The notes: generated by a model from the letters alone, not told the origin. A DNA stretch of 64,000 nt from Siderastrea radians (GCA_964017195.1 OZ024894.1:1240501-1304500); one strand, 5' to 3'. Counted from the stretch's first letter, positions 33,936 to 46,695 are shown. Numbers and translations are program-made.

Positions 33936-34930
33936 TTCTTTATTAGCCAATAAAACGCCTGTTTTATGTATCGTACATAAAGAGAATTTTGATTTTAATC
34001 ATTTAAGTTCGCGTTTTATCATTTCTTATCGATATGCTACAAAAGAATTGGTTCATGCTTTTAGCTGTGCGTCCACCGCGTCAAGGAAGCACGCAGGAAG
34101 TTAAGAGAGCACTCAAGAAGCTCAAGTTCCTCTTAATAGGCAATCGCTTCTAGCAACCTTACGTTTCTATTGTGCTCTTCAAACCTCCGCGTGTATCCAT
34201 AACTCGATAGACGCACGCTAAGCATTCTCGTTTCAGTTGAATTTCTCTTTTTCTGATTGGTTCACACAGGTTATTAGGAATTAAATATCCATTCTCGTCC
34301 CCAGGATCCTTTTTGTGCGGACGAAAAGGATCGTGGACTCTGGGGACGAGAATGCTTATAAACCTGGATTTGCCTTCTAATTATAAGGAATTTGGATGCT
34401 ACAACAAGTGCGACGGTCATCCGGAAGTTTTCACCGTGAAGTAGTTTCGTCCAAAAATAAGGCAGCAACGATTACTAAGTTGAGAATTTAACAAAGCAAT
34501 TATTTTACTTGCGCTTTTTTGCATACGAGTTAACAATAACCAAATCGGTACTACGTGCCTCGTTTATTATTTATCACCTCACATTCAACGCATATCCAAC
34601 CCACGCTCGTAAAACAATTGTTAAATATCCCTTGTCTGCGTAGTGTTGTTCCGTTTCTGACACCTAATTATAAAAGTCCTGCTAAGTTAGAGACGGACAG
34701 TCTGGTCAAAAACAAATGGAAAGTAAAACAGGTGTCTAATAAGCACATTTTACCGAGGCAGATTCCCCATATTATGGGATATTTTTCAGGTGACAAAACG
34801 GGCGTAATATGTTTCCTTTTCACTTGTGATACAATATTTCGTAATATGCCTTCACTGGGCTCGAAACTGTATATTATTTATAACTAGTTGAAAGTGCATT
34901 GAAGCCAGCCTCGTCCAGTTAAGGTTTAAA
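33936..34930. repeat. Spacer module, copy 1 of 2 (pairs with 55,070-55,990)
   Basis: Shared landmarks include TATCGTACATAAAGAGAATT, AGCATTCTCGTTTCAGTT and the TTTATTATTTATCACCTCAC block. There is no gene in it. A 65-bp palindromic insert at 34,290-34,354 distinguishes it from its partner. Confidence 0.8.
34290..34354. mobile_element. 65-bp palindromic mini-insert
   Basis: ATTCTCGTCCCCAG and CTGGGGACGAGAAT bound a near-palindrome that contains AAAAGGATC and its complement. The partner module at 55,395 runs from AATTAAATAA to CCCTGCTTT with no insert. Related CCTGGGGACGAGG words occur at 18.93 and 45.2 kb. Confidence 0.7.
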
Positions 34931-36316
34931 TTAAAAGTTTGTTATTAAAACACCTACTCAGAAATACCAAACTCACAATTCGAAATTATGTCGAGCTGAG
35001 AACCAGATGGTTAAACCACCGGATGTTTTGGGTATGAAATTCGTTCAATCTTCGCTCTAGTTAGGCAACACGGAGCAGCGCTGATTACATCCAAAACAAC
35101 AGCAAAATATATTAAAACTAAGTGGAATACGAATTGGTAGCTGGATGCTTGAACTTTACACAACTGTCGCTTGTACACTGTATTAATGCTCTTCGGGTGT
35201 TTAATTTAAGGCCTTGTGCCTTCAAGCAGATGTCCCGGCCTTTTCATCAAAACGTTGACTGATCTGAATGTTTCTCAAGACTATAGCTGGTCCAGGGCCG
35301 TAGCCAGACTTTCAGAACAGACGAGTCAAGTGTCGCGAGCGCCGAAGGCGCGAACTTCTAGAGGGGTCTGGGGACATGCCCCCAGGAAACTTTTTAAAAT
35401 TTACTCCCTCTGAAATGCTCTTTTCAGCATTTTTTATGAGATTTTCTTTAAAATTCAAAATCTTGTACTGTAAGTGTAAAACGGCAGATTTTTCAGTCCT
35501 TTTAACATTTCTTATACACACTACTAGGGCGTGCAACACTGGCACCAAATAGATGGTTATCCCGAATTACGTATTGCCGTTATACAACCCCACCCCCGCC
35601 TTCCTGCTCCCTCGCTAGCAATGACTGGTTTCCTATTTTTAACTCGTGCAAAACCCGTGCTGCTGCACGGTTAATTGTCAAATTCAGTTGCATCTGCGAA
35701 TTGTAGAACTCCACTGTGACCCGAGAGACAACTTTATCTCACTAGTGAACAGCACGGATGTTCTAGAGGAAGACCCTTTACGGAAACTCACTGAAAATCA
35801 TGGCCCTACTGAGCCAGCCAAAGGGCACTTTTAGTAGCCATCACAAAAGTGAAACACTTGCCCAAGGCACCGCTTTGCAATCGTTTATTTAACATTTTAA
35901 ATTCTTCCAAGACAGAATTCCGAGACAAAATTATACAAAAATAGTTTTTTAGGCAATTATGCCAAAAGGTGTGGCAAAGTAGCTCAAGAAAACGTGGGTT
36001 GCTGATTCTATAAAAGTTTTGTTTTTTATAAGCCATGATCCTTCAGATCAGCTGCCTGTAGTCGTAGCAATCCGCACGGGATTGATGTCACCCAGCCTGT
36101 CACTGTTTTATATGTCACGAGCCGCAATGGAAACCACTTGAGTCTTTCAAAACCTTTTTCGCACACCCTGCTTAGGTTAATCTTTTATCACCTGGTGACA
36201 AATACTCTCTAAGGATTATTTTCAATTTTTATTTTCATTTTGGCACAAAACTTAGAAGAGGCAAGTGCCTCGTCTTGCCTCATGCTAGGTTAATATGTTC
36301 ACTCTCGTTAAATGAA
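34931..36316. other. Receptor flank, then probable retroelement 3' debris
   Basis: To about 35,290 this is subfamily A receptor 5' flank without a receptor. At 35,290-35,560 lies a GC-rich repeat (GGGCCGTAGCC, GGGGTCTGGGGACATGCCCC) typical of dispersed cnidarian repeats. From 36,090 the sequence runs into a TAAATGAACTG(TATTG)n tail, the form of a LINE 3' end. No intact gene. Confidence 0.45.
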
Positions 36317-36399
36317 CTGTATTGTATTGTATTGTATTGTATTGTATTGTATTGTATTGTATTGTATTGTATTGTATTGTATTGTATTGTATTGTATTG
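36317..36399. repeat. (ATTGT)n microsatellite
   Basis: About 16 perfect pentamers. They directly follow TAAATGAACTGT, so they probably began as the 3' tail of a LINE or SINE. Confidence 0.95.
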
Positions 36400-36439
36400 C
36401 TACGGCCCTGTGGTCAGGCTTCAAACAAGCGTTAGAGCT

Positions 36440-36870
36440 TGTCTACAAAGGTATAGTTTCCTACTCCTACGTTTTTTGTTTGTTTTGTTTGTTTGTTTTT
36501 GGCGTGACGAGCCAATAAACGGCTGCGTCAGAGACTAAGGTAGACACTGAAGAAGGAAGTTTTAATTAGAAAAACATTCACTAGACGCAATTTAAGTTTC
36601 ATTTTTTTCTTCTGTATGTGCTTCATTCACTTCTCATGACAAAAGAAGGTGTTCAACAACATCACGATTGAAAGATATGGCGGTACATCGCTCCCGTTAT
36701 TTTTTTCTGAAAAGTCAAGTCTACTCCGGTATAACTCGCCAGTTTTAAAGTGATTACTTACGACGCCATGGCGTTGTTGTAATGACGACACAACTTAACT
36801 AGCGCGGGACGTACGTTGGACAAAGGTCTTGGGCCTTCATCGTTGAACATAACTGTCAAAGAGAGCCATT
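36440..36870 (-). pseudogene. GPCR 5' stub unit 3
   Basis: ATG at 36,838-36,840 (MKAQDLCPTYV) is followed by about 45 bases of receptor sequence and then the shared stub spacer with GGCGTTGTTGTAATGACGAC. The same arrangement is found at 49.4 kb. Confidence 0.75.
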
Positions 36871-37040
36871 AATTGGCTAGGTTTTGCGAAAACGCCGCTT
36901 TTTCAAAATCCAAATTTCGTCTTCCGACTATGTGGCAAACCCAGATGAATGGTTTGCAGTTCCATTACATTTTCTACGTGGCCTTTTTTTGTCTGGGGCG
37001 TTTCACAGTTCAGAACCTTCAAAGTTAACTGAAGCCAACT

Positions 37041-37946
37041 TCAGTTATTACATGAAAATGCATTTCGAAATAAGTTTGTGATATTGTGTCGAATTTCTCT
37101 CATTTTCCAGCAGTAAATCAAAGGGTTGAGAGAGGAATTGAGACACACCAGTGTCAAAAAGTAAAGTCCAGCGTCGGTATTTGGTATGGCTGATTCTTGG
37201 CTTCCATCGGCAATCCTCCAACAGGTTTGTGGCATATAACAAATCAAAAACACAAGATAAACGTAAACTGCTGTAAAAGCAGATTTTTTCAGCCTCCTAA
37301 CATTTACCATTTCTTCATTCTGTGCTACGTGGCGGACTTGAAGGGCTTGGATTTGATGGACATGGCGCCGTATGGTTACGTATATCTTGAAATTAAAAAT
37401 TGTAGTTGTTATTATACAAGCAGTCGAAACAACGCCCATAATCACCTTAAAAATATCTCCTAGGTTCCAATAATCATACATTGAACTGATAATTGCACTC
37501 GACACCCAAGTTGAAATTACCACAGCAACAACACGCTTGTGAGTCACAAGTTCCTGGTATCTGAGATGAAGATGAATGGCCAAGAATCTGTCTGCACTTA
37601 AAGACATGACACCGAAGAACGAAGCAAAAGTAAATATAAAACCTGTGATGCGGTAAGCGATGGACGTGGCATTAAAAGTTTGATTGTTTTCTTTGTTTTG
37701 TTGTAACTCCATAACAAGACATGCAATGTATAAAGGTTGGACTATTAAACCAACACCGAGATCAGAAACAGCCAGACTCATAAGCAATGTTTTTAAAGGC
37801 TTTGATAACGAGGAAGTTTTTCTTATCGCATGTATTGTGATACTGTTCAACATGATGGCTGTATAAGATAGGAAAGCATTGATGACGCAATTAGCGATGT
37901 ACGAAGAAGAGAGGTCTTTATCTTCTTGCATTGTTGACTCAAGCAT
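37041..37946 (-). CDS. Intact rhodopsin-class GPCR (subfamily B)
   Basis: A complete 301-residue single-exon receptor; the start is either MLEST or MQEDKD (codon 6), the latter aligning with paralogues. N34 in TM1, D62 in TM2, DRF 119-121, CYMP 236-239 and NPLIY 274-278 are all present. As in the sister gene at 28.1 kb, TM3 and the short second loop lack the usual disulphide cysteines and TM5 lacks proline. An N-glycosylation sequon (NATS) lies before TM3 and another (NQT) in the first loop. No frameshift or stop. Its ligand is unknown; a plasma-membrane G-protein-coupled sensor is inferred from the family. It is the only undamaged member of subfamily B; related broken copies lie at 24.0-24.8, 51.7-52.4 and partly 56.0-57.0 kb. 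Confidence 0.93.
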   Translation of the reverse strand: MLESTMQEDKDLSSSYIANCVINAFLSYTAIMLNSITIHAIRKTSSLSKPLKTLLMSLAVSDLGVGLIVQPLYIACLVMELQQNKENNQTFNATSIAYRITGFIFTFASFFGVMSLSADRFLAIHLHLRYQELVTHKRVVAVVISTWVSSAIISSMYDYWNLGDIFKVIMGVVSTACIITTTIFNFKIYVTIRRHVHQIQALQVRHVAQNEEMVNVRRLKKSAFTAVYVYLVFLICYMPQTCWRIADGSQESAIPNTDAGLYFLTLVCLNSSLNPLIYCWKMREIRHNITNLFRNAFSCNN

Positions 37947-38162
37947 ATAACTATAAGAGACTGAATGATTTGGACGAAAAAAGCTCGCAACAGTAGTGAC
38001 GGCTTTTAAGGATTTGTCTTCACAGAAATAGATGATCTTGAACGCTTGTTTCGAACTGATGTGGAAGAACCAGGAGATTAAATTTACAATGTTCGGCCGC
38101 TCAGTCTTCTTATTGGACAGGCACTACTGGGCTCCTGCTCACATCCAATAATACTTAAATTA

Positions 38163-39279
38163 ACAGAATTTGTACATCGCTGGAAAATGACACGGAAAAC
38201 AAAACTGGTAGCTAGCTGGAACTTAACTCAAGCATCGCTTGACGTGAATGCTGAGCTAAATAAGTTGTTTACTGATCGTTCGGACTTTTGAAGCTTGTCT
38301 CTCAAGCAGGTGTCCTAGTCGCCCACGTCAAAATAATGTTTGCCTGATCTGAATATTAATGTTTGTTCCCTGGCCAGACCACAAGCAAGCATTAAAGATC
38401 TCCAGTTAGGTACCGAAGCAGGAATTTTTCATAAACAAATTATGTGTGCATGTGAAAAATTATTGAGAGGCTAGTTCAAAAATGAGTATTTAAGAAAAAC
38501 CTAATTGATACTGGTCTTAAAACACCGTGCCTGGTTTTCATCCTCGCAAGCTTCCTCTATACCTTGTAATTTTTGCAATAATTGATATAGCGGTAAATCA
38601 TAAAAGACATTTAAGAAACACGACACATCGTTTAAGCTTTGAATACATGTTTCGGATACTTCAGTATCCATAGTCAATTCAAGGATGTTTACAGATTTGA
38701 AACTATAGGTATAAAGTTGAAGACAAAGACTTGATTAATATATAGCTAATTACAACAAACGTAATGCGAATACAAAACTGTGAAAATATTACATAACACT
38801 TAGGGGATACAACAAAACTAGCTGATTGTATATAACGTGATACGGATGTAAATCTGTGAAAATGTTACACAATACTTAAAAGATACTACGAAATACATTA
38901 ATCATAGGAATATCTATTAATATGAAACACAAGTAACGTAGCAATGATCACAAGGAAAACTAAAAATAGTGTTAAATTAACTTAATTAAATTTCTCGTTT
39001 TCTGCATGGTTCACCACACACAGGTTATCAGCAATTAAAAATTACCCTGGTTTTGCCTTATAAGGAAATTAGATGCCATGTCAAGTGCCTCGGTGTTCGG
39101 AAGTTTTTACCGTAAAGTAGTTTCGTCCAAAAATAAGGCAGCAACGACTACTAATTTGAGGATTAAACAAAACAGTTATTCTACTTGCGCTTTTTGCAGG
39201 CGAGCAAAAGCGAGCCCTCAGACCTAATCTTGGAGGGGGTGGTCAGTGGTACTTACTTAAATTGTATATGGCAGAGTTG

Positions 39280-39311
<32 letters not shown>

Positions 39312-41345
39312 TTGGACTTCCAACCGGTATGAATGGTATGTGAGCGAAGGCCCTGGTGTTCAGTTCGAGGTCCGTTTGACGTCCATGTGGAGGACATGCT
39401 CAACAGCTTGGTACGCTCATGCCCATCCGTGCTCCCATGAATTTGATTTTCTGAAGCACGTGGAACGGATTTTGCCGTTGAAAATAATATCTGTAGACTT
39501 AACATTCGCAAATCACCTAGCAAGGCATTAAAAAATGAAAACAAGGGGGATCGTCAAGTGTACAGGAGAGACGAAGAACCGTCCACAATTCGTAAAGCCA
39601 AATTATGCCGAACAATGGATAAGAGATCTAAGAGAAAAGGTTTGAAATTTTTTAATAAGACAATAAGACGTAAGTTATATTCCTCGCTCTTCAGAATTGC
39701 ATTCTCTAAGCAAAGTTGAAATTTACTAGGCTCCTTAAACACAGCGGTAATAGCTTTTATGGCAAATACTATATATTTTAAGAAATGTAAGATTTCCATC
39801 CTAATAAAGTGTAACATGTTCCTGTTGCCGTTTATACTACAACAAACTTCTTGTAGTCATGCATGTTGAGCGTTTTCACTGTATTAAATTTAAGCAATCG
39901 TTCTTCTTTTAAATAAAATAATTGTTCAATTGAATATAAGGCTTGTTTACTGTATAGTTCAATTCATTTTCCCCCTTCATGATTCCGTCGCGATTTCCTC
40001 TGTTGATACTGGACCTAAAAAGGTTACTCGCATTCACCATTTCATGCTACACACCCACTATTCAATTACTAAACAGAGGTTTACCCGCACTTCCTGACCA
40101 TTGCTAGTTGGATACAAGTTAATGATACCCAACTCGGTGCTACACAAGTGCCTCGTTTATTATTTATCACCTCACATCCAACGCTTATCCAACCCACGCT
40201 CGTAAAACAATTGTTAAATATCCTTTGTCTTGGTGGTGTTGTTCCGTTTCTGTCAAACAGCTAATTATAAAAGTCCCGCTAAGTTAGAGACGTTCAGTCT
40301 GGTCAAATCGATGCGTTTACGAGTAAAAACAAATGGAAAGTAAAACAGGTGTCTTATAAGCACATTTTACCGAGGCAGATTCCCCATATTATGGCATATT
40401 TGTCTGCAGCTGAAAAAACGGGCGTAATATGTTTCCTTTTTACTTGTGACACAACACGTCTTAATATAGACTTCATTAGGTCAAAGATTCGAAGGTGTAT
40501 ATTATTTATAACTTATTAAACGTGCGTTAAAGCCAGCCCGCGGAACGTTTGTTATTACAACACCTACGTGTCAGTGCATTGTTCAGCTGAATCTTTCTTC
40601 AGTTGTAACATGAAAATGCATTTCGAAGTAAGTTAATGATGCGGTGTCGAATTTGCCTCTTTTTTCAGCAGTAGATCAAAGGGTTGAGCAATGAAATAAG
40701 AAACACTAGCGGTTTAGTGTAAACTTTAATCAAGCTTATGACAGTACTTGGCTCAGACGACGTTATAGTGCCAATCCAAAGAATACAAATACTGGGCGAA
40801 TAACAAATAAAAATTTTAAATAAACGTAAATCGTTGCGACGGCTTATTTTTTGAGCCTTCCAAAGTTTATCATTTCCCTATTCTGTGCTACTTGCTGTAC
40901 TTAAAGGGCATCAATTTGATGCGCGTGTTGTCGTGCGGCTACATATATCTTGTAATTTAGAAATGTTGTGGTTTAAGTACACAAGCAGTCGCAATAATGG
41001 CTTCAATCACGTCAACAATTTTTGCTGGCTTCCACACCTCATCCAACGAAAGGATTGCACAGAACACCCAAACTGAAATTACCATAGCAAAAACACGCTT
41101 GTGAGTCACAAGCTCCTGGCATCTGAGTTGAAGATAAATGACCAAAAATCTGCCTGCACTTAAAGCCACCACACCGAAGAACGAAGCAAAAGCAAATAAA
41201 TTTGCCGTGGTACGGTGTGCGATGGATATGGTATTAAAAGTTGGATTGTTTCCAGTACAAGTGTCTTGCTTCGATCCCATGACAAGACATGCAATGTATA
41301 AAGGTTGGACTATTAAACCAACACCGAAATCAGAAACAGCCAGAC
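38163..41345. repeat. 3.2-kb segmental duplication, copy A
   Basis: The sequence is collinear with 45,545-48,742, about 7.38 kb away, with scattered substitutions and small indels. It holds receptor flank, AT-rich spacer and most of GPCR pseudogene 7. An 89-codon plus-strand ORF at 39,262-39,531 has no recognisable family; in copy B the same ORF is shortened by a frameshift after HEFDF, so purifying selection is doubtful. Confidence 0.93.
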
Positions 41346-41500
41346 TCAGGAGCAACGTTTTTAAAGGCTTTGCTAACGAATTAGTTTTTCTTATCGCTTG
41401 CATGTATTGTGACAATGTTCAACACGATGGCTGCATACGATGAGAAAGCATTGAGTACGCAACTAGCGATGTACTTTGAATAGAGGTCTTTAGCTCCCAT
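40599..41500 (-). pseudogene. GPCR pseudogene 7 (subfamily A), full length but broken
   Basis: The start is at 41,498-41,500 (MGAKDLYSKYIASC). A 4-bp insertion in loop 1 (ATGCAAGCG for ATGCG) shifts the frame. The next frame runs from TM1-2 to TM5 (40,957-41,415) until a 1-base insertion at TAAACC. TM6-TM7 are readable with stops, down to the tail stop near 40,599. The DRF motif has become GRF, shared with pseudogene 8, so this copy was probably dead before the segmental duplication. Confidence 0.92.
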
Positions 41501-41695
41501 CGTTGTATGGTTGTATGTAACTGTCGAAGAAGGGACTAAATGAACTAGGTTTTCAGTGGATACTTTTAGGCTTTATCTTGGCTATAAAAATACTTCGAGT
41601 TGAAAAATGCCAAACTCACAATTCGAAATTATGTGGAATTGGGAGCCATATATATGGTTAAACCACTGGATGTTTTGAGTATGAAATTCGTTTAA

Positions 41696-41775
41696 CCGAT
41701 GGCTGTATAAGATGGGAAAGCATTGATGACGCAGGTAGCGACGTACGAAGAAGAGAGGTCTTTACCTTCTTGCAT
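41696..41775 (-). pseudogene. Subfamily B GPCR 5' fragment
   Basis: About 26 codons from MQEGKDLSSSYVATC to the start of TM1 are present, followed by subfamily B 5' flank up to 42,000. It sits directly upstream of a subfamily A pseudogene, so the two were brought together by deletion or unequal exchange. Confidence 0.8.
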
Positions 41776-42000
41776 TGTTGACTCAGGCATATAACTACGA
41801 GAGAAAAAAGCTCACGACAGTAGTGACAGCTTTTGAGGCTTTGTCTTTACAGAAATAGAGGATCTTGAAAAATTCAAAACGCTTGTTTCGAGCTGATGTG
41901 GAAGATCCAGGTGGTTAAAATACGATATTCCACGCTGCAAACCCCGCTGAGTCTTCTTATTGGGCAGGCATTACTGAGCTCCTGTTCACATCCAATAATA

Positions 42001-45000
42001 CCGTGACATCTATTTGAGGTCTCAACAAGGATCAGTGGCTATGAAGAAGCTTGAAGAGTTGTTTATTTTTAATAGAGATACTTCAGATCCTCGTAAAATT
42101 CGAATATATAGGGAAAGGATACAGGAGAGAGCGAGAGCAAACAAAAAAATCGGCCCAGGAAAAAAAAAACACATACGACTGCAGTAAGGGAAGCCGTTAG
42201 TTTTTGTTTAAAATTCTTTCATATTTTAGGTTATAGAATCAATTGTTTTTCCCCATCTGAATCCTTCTTCTGATTTCGAAGGTTGCACACGATTGCCAAC
42301 GCTCATATTTCGAGCCTGAGCTACGAAATGGGCACCAATAAAAAAATTTAAACGAATAAATGTCAGGACGAAATCCGTATCTGATTCAAAGATTTTAAAC
42401 ATTCATTTTCTGGTATTTTCTTTAGGAATTATTAATCTTTGTTCTCGCTTGGTGATCCCTGGCCACTCCGAAACTACTATTCTACTTTCCTCCCTTAATC
42501 TTGTTCTGTCTTAGCCGGCAGGGACTGAGCACGAAAGCTAAAAGGCTAAATCAGGGAATCTGGGAGCGAGAAAAAAATTCTTTTTTTTCTTTTCTGACTG
42601 TGTCGTTTGTGCATGACGCCAATAAGAGACCAACAAATTGCGCGCAGTTTGTTGCTGGAGAGTACATGTACTCAATGTGTCAAGTTACTTCTTGACGTGA
42701 CGGAGATAAAACCCATAAAAAATTGGACCTCGAGCTCCTGTGAGCAAGGTGAGCTACGTGATTAAACAAATTTACAACATCCCTTAATTTTAGCATCCGT
42801 TCCACCTGGTTGTAATATACTTACTTAGTGACTGTACTTGCATATTCGTTTACTAGTTTGAGCATTTATATTTGGACCAAACTTTTAAATAGCGTGTCTT
42901 GATAATATGGAAAAACTCTATATTTATCACAAGTAGAAAATGACGTGCCAAAATTACGCTGGCGTACTCTTATTCAGGGCCACCCGACAAAAATAAAATA
43001 AAACAAAATAAAAATAAGCAAAATATTTTAAATGTCGTTTTCTGTTTCCTCAGATTGTTTTAGAGCCTTACAGAGAGCTAACACAGGTTGGTCTGGTCGG
43101 AATCTTTAGCTGAGAATTTATGCGGTTTTATTTTTTCCATATGAGGTGACATTTTGTTTAGGAAAATTCTCGTTTTCCATCACAGTCAATTCCAAATTTC
43201 TGAGGCGGTTTAAGGCTTCCGTAATGTGTTACTTAAGCGGTGTCTCCGTTTCTTCAAGTGCGCATTTCAAAAGAGCCTCCAAGTTTATATGTCTTTACAA
43301 CACCTTCCAGATTCTGTATTTTTACATTTGACAGGGCCGTTTTACTGATTAAGCATATGTATTTCACACAAATTAAAAGGTGTTTCGAGTTTACTTCCAA
43401 TACACCGAGCTAAATTATACTGGCTTCTTTAAACTATACATAGATATGGGTATTTGCTGCCGCTTGAATCGTTTATATATATCTCTAAAATGTTTTATGT
43501 TCAAGTCTTATACATTAAAGATCCCGAGTTTATTGCTTTAACAATGGAATATATAGATTTTGCCAATGTTCTTACGATATTTATAAACTGAGTATTTTGC
43601 CGATAAATTACGGCAAATAGTTATTTCCTGAATCAATTGAAGGGCTATAAATAACAGAACGCTATATTACAAAGGTTCCACTTAACAGTGTGCTTTTTCG
43701 TCCATATCCAACAAGATGTTAACGCAACTTGCCAACTTTGTTCCGACAACTGAGTATGGTTATCTGTAGAGCTTAACTTGATGAACAACAGAACTTTCTT
43801 ACTGTGTCCTTCACTGCTTGTCTTACTTCTTTTATCTTCCAACAGTAAAGAATCGGGTTTAGAGACGAGTTTAAGTAGGCGAAAGTTTGTACAGATATCC
43901 ACACGATACTCGCACTCATTCGGCCTCTCCGACCAGGTATCATTATTGAAACCAAAGAAATAATAAACGGAACATAACAAGCAACCAATGCCAACTGCAC
44001 ACACGCTATGCTAGAAACTGTTTTCTTGTATCGAGTAATGTTCAATGAAATTAGTATTCCCTCTCCGTTCGGTTGTCCTTGATGAACACCTTGTACCTGA
44101 GCTTGGTGTTGTCGTAATTTGAAAAAGATCCTTGTGTGAGAAAAGATTGAAATGACTACAGAAAGTACTCCTAAACCGCTCGCTATAAAAAGGGAAAAAC
44201 GTCGACTCCAAAAATTGTATATCAATGCAATAGAAATACTAGTTAACCAGAAACAAGTTAAAAGTACACAAACTCGCCTTAACGTTACAACGTGGCGGTA
44301 TCTCAGCCCTAACAACAGGGCGAGAAGTCTGTCCACACTTATGGCGGTCGATGTGAAGATCGACACTCCGCACAAAATTATACTTGAAACAGCTCGTATT
44401 ACCTCAACGTAGTATAGAAAATTCCATTTTATCTTTGTGACAAAGTTCAGTATTGTTGTAGCATAAAGTGGTTGTGTAATAAGACCAACGCCAAGATCAG
44501 TAACTGCGAGGCATCGAAACAACAGTTTTGCAGGTGGATGAACCGAAGATACTTTTTGAAGAGCAACCAGAATCAGAGCATTGCTCAGAGATGCTGTCAT
44601 GGAAAAGAAAATGTTTAAAGCGGCAAAAAATACAGCAAGGCCTTCTGGCAGTGTGCACACGAAACTTAGTGTCAATGAAAAGTTTCCAGTACAATTCTCC
44701 ATTTTTTGGAGAGCTTTCAACCACGAAATCGCTTGGCGTGAGTGTTTGTACTTTATGCTTGCTTTCCTTTACATCATCTGTTTTAACCAGTCGCGTTAGG
44801 GGACGAGCGTTTTGGCAGCTGACCACGTCGTAATTTTCAGATGCAATTAACTTTCTAGCACATAATTTTGATGAAAAACCACGAATTGTCCGTCACAATT
44901 AAACTCATAAATTATGCAACTTTCATTCAAATTATATGACTTGACGCCAGCACGAGTTTTTCTTCTTATCGGCTACTCCAGTTCAGCAGCAAAAAGCTCC

Positions 45001-45532
45001 ACTTCATAGGTCGTTTTTACCTGATAAGCCTTGTAAGCGTCCCGAGTTCTTGAACAAACAGGCCCGTAGACCATTCATATCCACTGAAAAATTCCTTACT
45101 TGTTTACAATTATAGTGCCATAACCACCTCGTTCACAGGCGCCCGTTTTGCATCCTTCCTACGACGCCCCGCGCTCCCTGTTTGCCTGGGCTAAATTGGC
45201 GCCTGGGGACGAGGCAGGTGCCATAAGTTCCGCGATTCAACAGCCGCTACATGCAACACTCTCTTCCGTATAGAGGTCCTGTATTATGGAACTCTATGAT
45301 AGTGAGAGATGTCTCAATAGCAGGCACGGACCAAAAACGTAAACATCATTCATCATTTATTTTATTATTCGACTTTTGCTCAACTCCATAATTTTCTTAT
45401 TTTACAGACAAATTCTCCTTAATTGCCAGTTTTATACAAATTTATGGAGAACAGTACGGAGAATATGCATTTTCATGTCAAGGCTTAAAGGAATAATTAC
45501 CCTCTAGAAAAAATAACCCACGAAATATATCA
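42001..45532. other. Unique 3.5-kb island interrupting a repeated receptor flank
   Basis: Left of 42,001 the sequence is subfamily B flank ending CCAATAATA; right of 45,532 the same flank resumes at ACTTAAA. In the intact flank at 38,150 these two pieces are contiguous. Nothing inside the island matches the surrounding modules. I see no terminal inverted repeats, no poly(A) and no clear target duplication. Its one recognisable gene is the receptor at 43,773-44,720; 42,001-43,640 and 44,850-45,532 look non-coding. Confidence 0.75.
43773..44720 (-). CDS. Divergent intact rhodopsin-class GPCR
   Basis: A complete 315-residue single-exon receptor clearly different from subfamilies A-C. The extracellular N-terminus has two sequons (NCT, NFS). 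N47, D75, DRL 130-132 followed by LGLRYRHVVT, CYVP 248-251 and NPILY 289-293 identify the class. TM3 again lacks the top cysteine, and the tail ends CCSSS, a likely palmitoylation and phosphorylation site. MENCTG at codon 7 is an alternative start. It probably shares ancestry with its neighbours (the LGLRYRHVVT and NSSLNP.LYCWK stretches match), but its surrounding DNA does not. Ligand unknown. The gene has no frameshift and no duplicate in the window. Confidence 0.93.
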   Translation of the reverse strand: MKALQKMENCTGNFSLTLSFVCTLPEGLAVFFAALNIFFSMTASLSNALILVALQKVSSVHPPAKLLFRCLAVTDLGVGLITQPLYATTILNFVTKIKWNFLYYVEVIRAVSSIILCGVSIFTSTAISVDRLLALLLGLRYRHVVTLRRVCVLLTCFWLTSISIALIYNFWSRRFSLFIASGLGVLSVVISIFSHTRIFFKLRQHQAQVQGVHQGQPNGEGILISLNITRYKKTVSSIACVQLALVACYVPFIISLVSIMIPGRRGRMSASIVWISVQTFAYLNSSLNPILYCWKIKEVRQAVKDTVRKFCCSSS

Positions 45533-45544
45533 CTTAAAACGGCA

Positions 45545-46663
45545 ACAGAATTTATACATCACTGGAAAGGACGCGGGAAACAAAACTGGTAGCTAGTTGG
45601 AACTTAACTCAAACATCGCTTGACGTGAATGCTGAGCTGAATAAGTTGTTTACTGATCGTTCGGTCTTTTGAAGCTTGTCTCTCAAGCAGGTGTCTTAGT
45701 CGCTCTCGTCAAAATAATGTTTGCCTGATCTGAATATTAATGTTTCTTCCCTGGCCACGTCACAAGCAAGCAATAAAGATCTCCAGTTAGGTACAGAAGC
45801 GGGAATTTTTCATAAACAAATTATGTGTGCATGTGAAAAATTATTGAGAGGCTAGTTCAAGAATGAGTATTTAAGAAAAACCTAATTGATACTGGTCTTA
45901 ATACACCGTGCCTGGTTTTCATCCTCACATGCTTCCTCTATACCTTCTAATTTTTGCAATAATTGATATAGCGGTAAATCATATAAGACATTTAAGAAAC
46001 ACGACACATCGTTTAAGCTTTGAATACATGTTCCGGATACTTCAGTACCCATAGTCAGTTCAAGGATGTTTACAGGTTTGAAACTATAGGTATAAAGTTG
46101 AAGACAAAGACTTGATTAATAGCTAATTACAACAAACATAATGCGAATACAAAACTGTGAAAATATTACATAACACTTAGGGGATACAACAAAATTAGCT
46201 GATTGTATATATCGTGATACGGATGTAAATCTGTGAAAATGTTACATAATACTTAAAAGATACTACGAAATACAGTAATCATAGGAATATATATTGATAT
46301 GAAACACAAGTAACGTAGCAATGGTCGCAAGGAAAACTAAAAATAGAGTGTTAAATTAACTTAGTTAAATTTGTCGCTTTCTGATTGGTTCACCGCACGC
46401 AGGTTATCAGCAATTAAAAATTAAATAACCCTGGTTTTGCCTTATAAGGAAATTAGATGCCATGTCATGTGCCTCGGTGTTCGGAAGTTTTTACCGTAAA
46501 GTAGTTTCGTCCAAAAATAAGGCAGCAACGACTACTAATTTGAGGATTAAACAAAACAGTTATTCTACTTGCGCTTTTTGCAGGCGAGCAAAAGCGAGCC
46601 CTCAGACCTAACCTTGGAGGGGGTGGTCAGCGGTACTTACTTAAATTGTATATGGCAGAGTTG

Positions 46664-46695
<32 letters not shown>

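Noticed and set aside
35646..35834. 62-codon ORF as a hAT-transposase C-terminus
   Set aside because: The resemblance (QIQLHLRIVELHCD) is too short to support a call.
39262..39531. 89-codon plus-strand ORF duplicated at 46,646 as a conserved gene
   Set aside because: It is duplicated only because the whole 3.2-kb segment is. The second copy has a frameshift, an open antisense frame exists, and no family is recognised.
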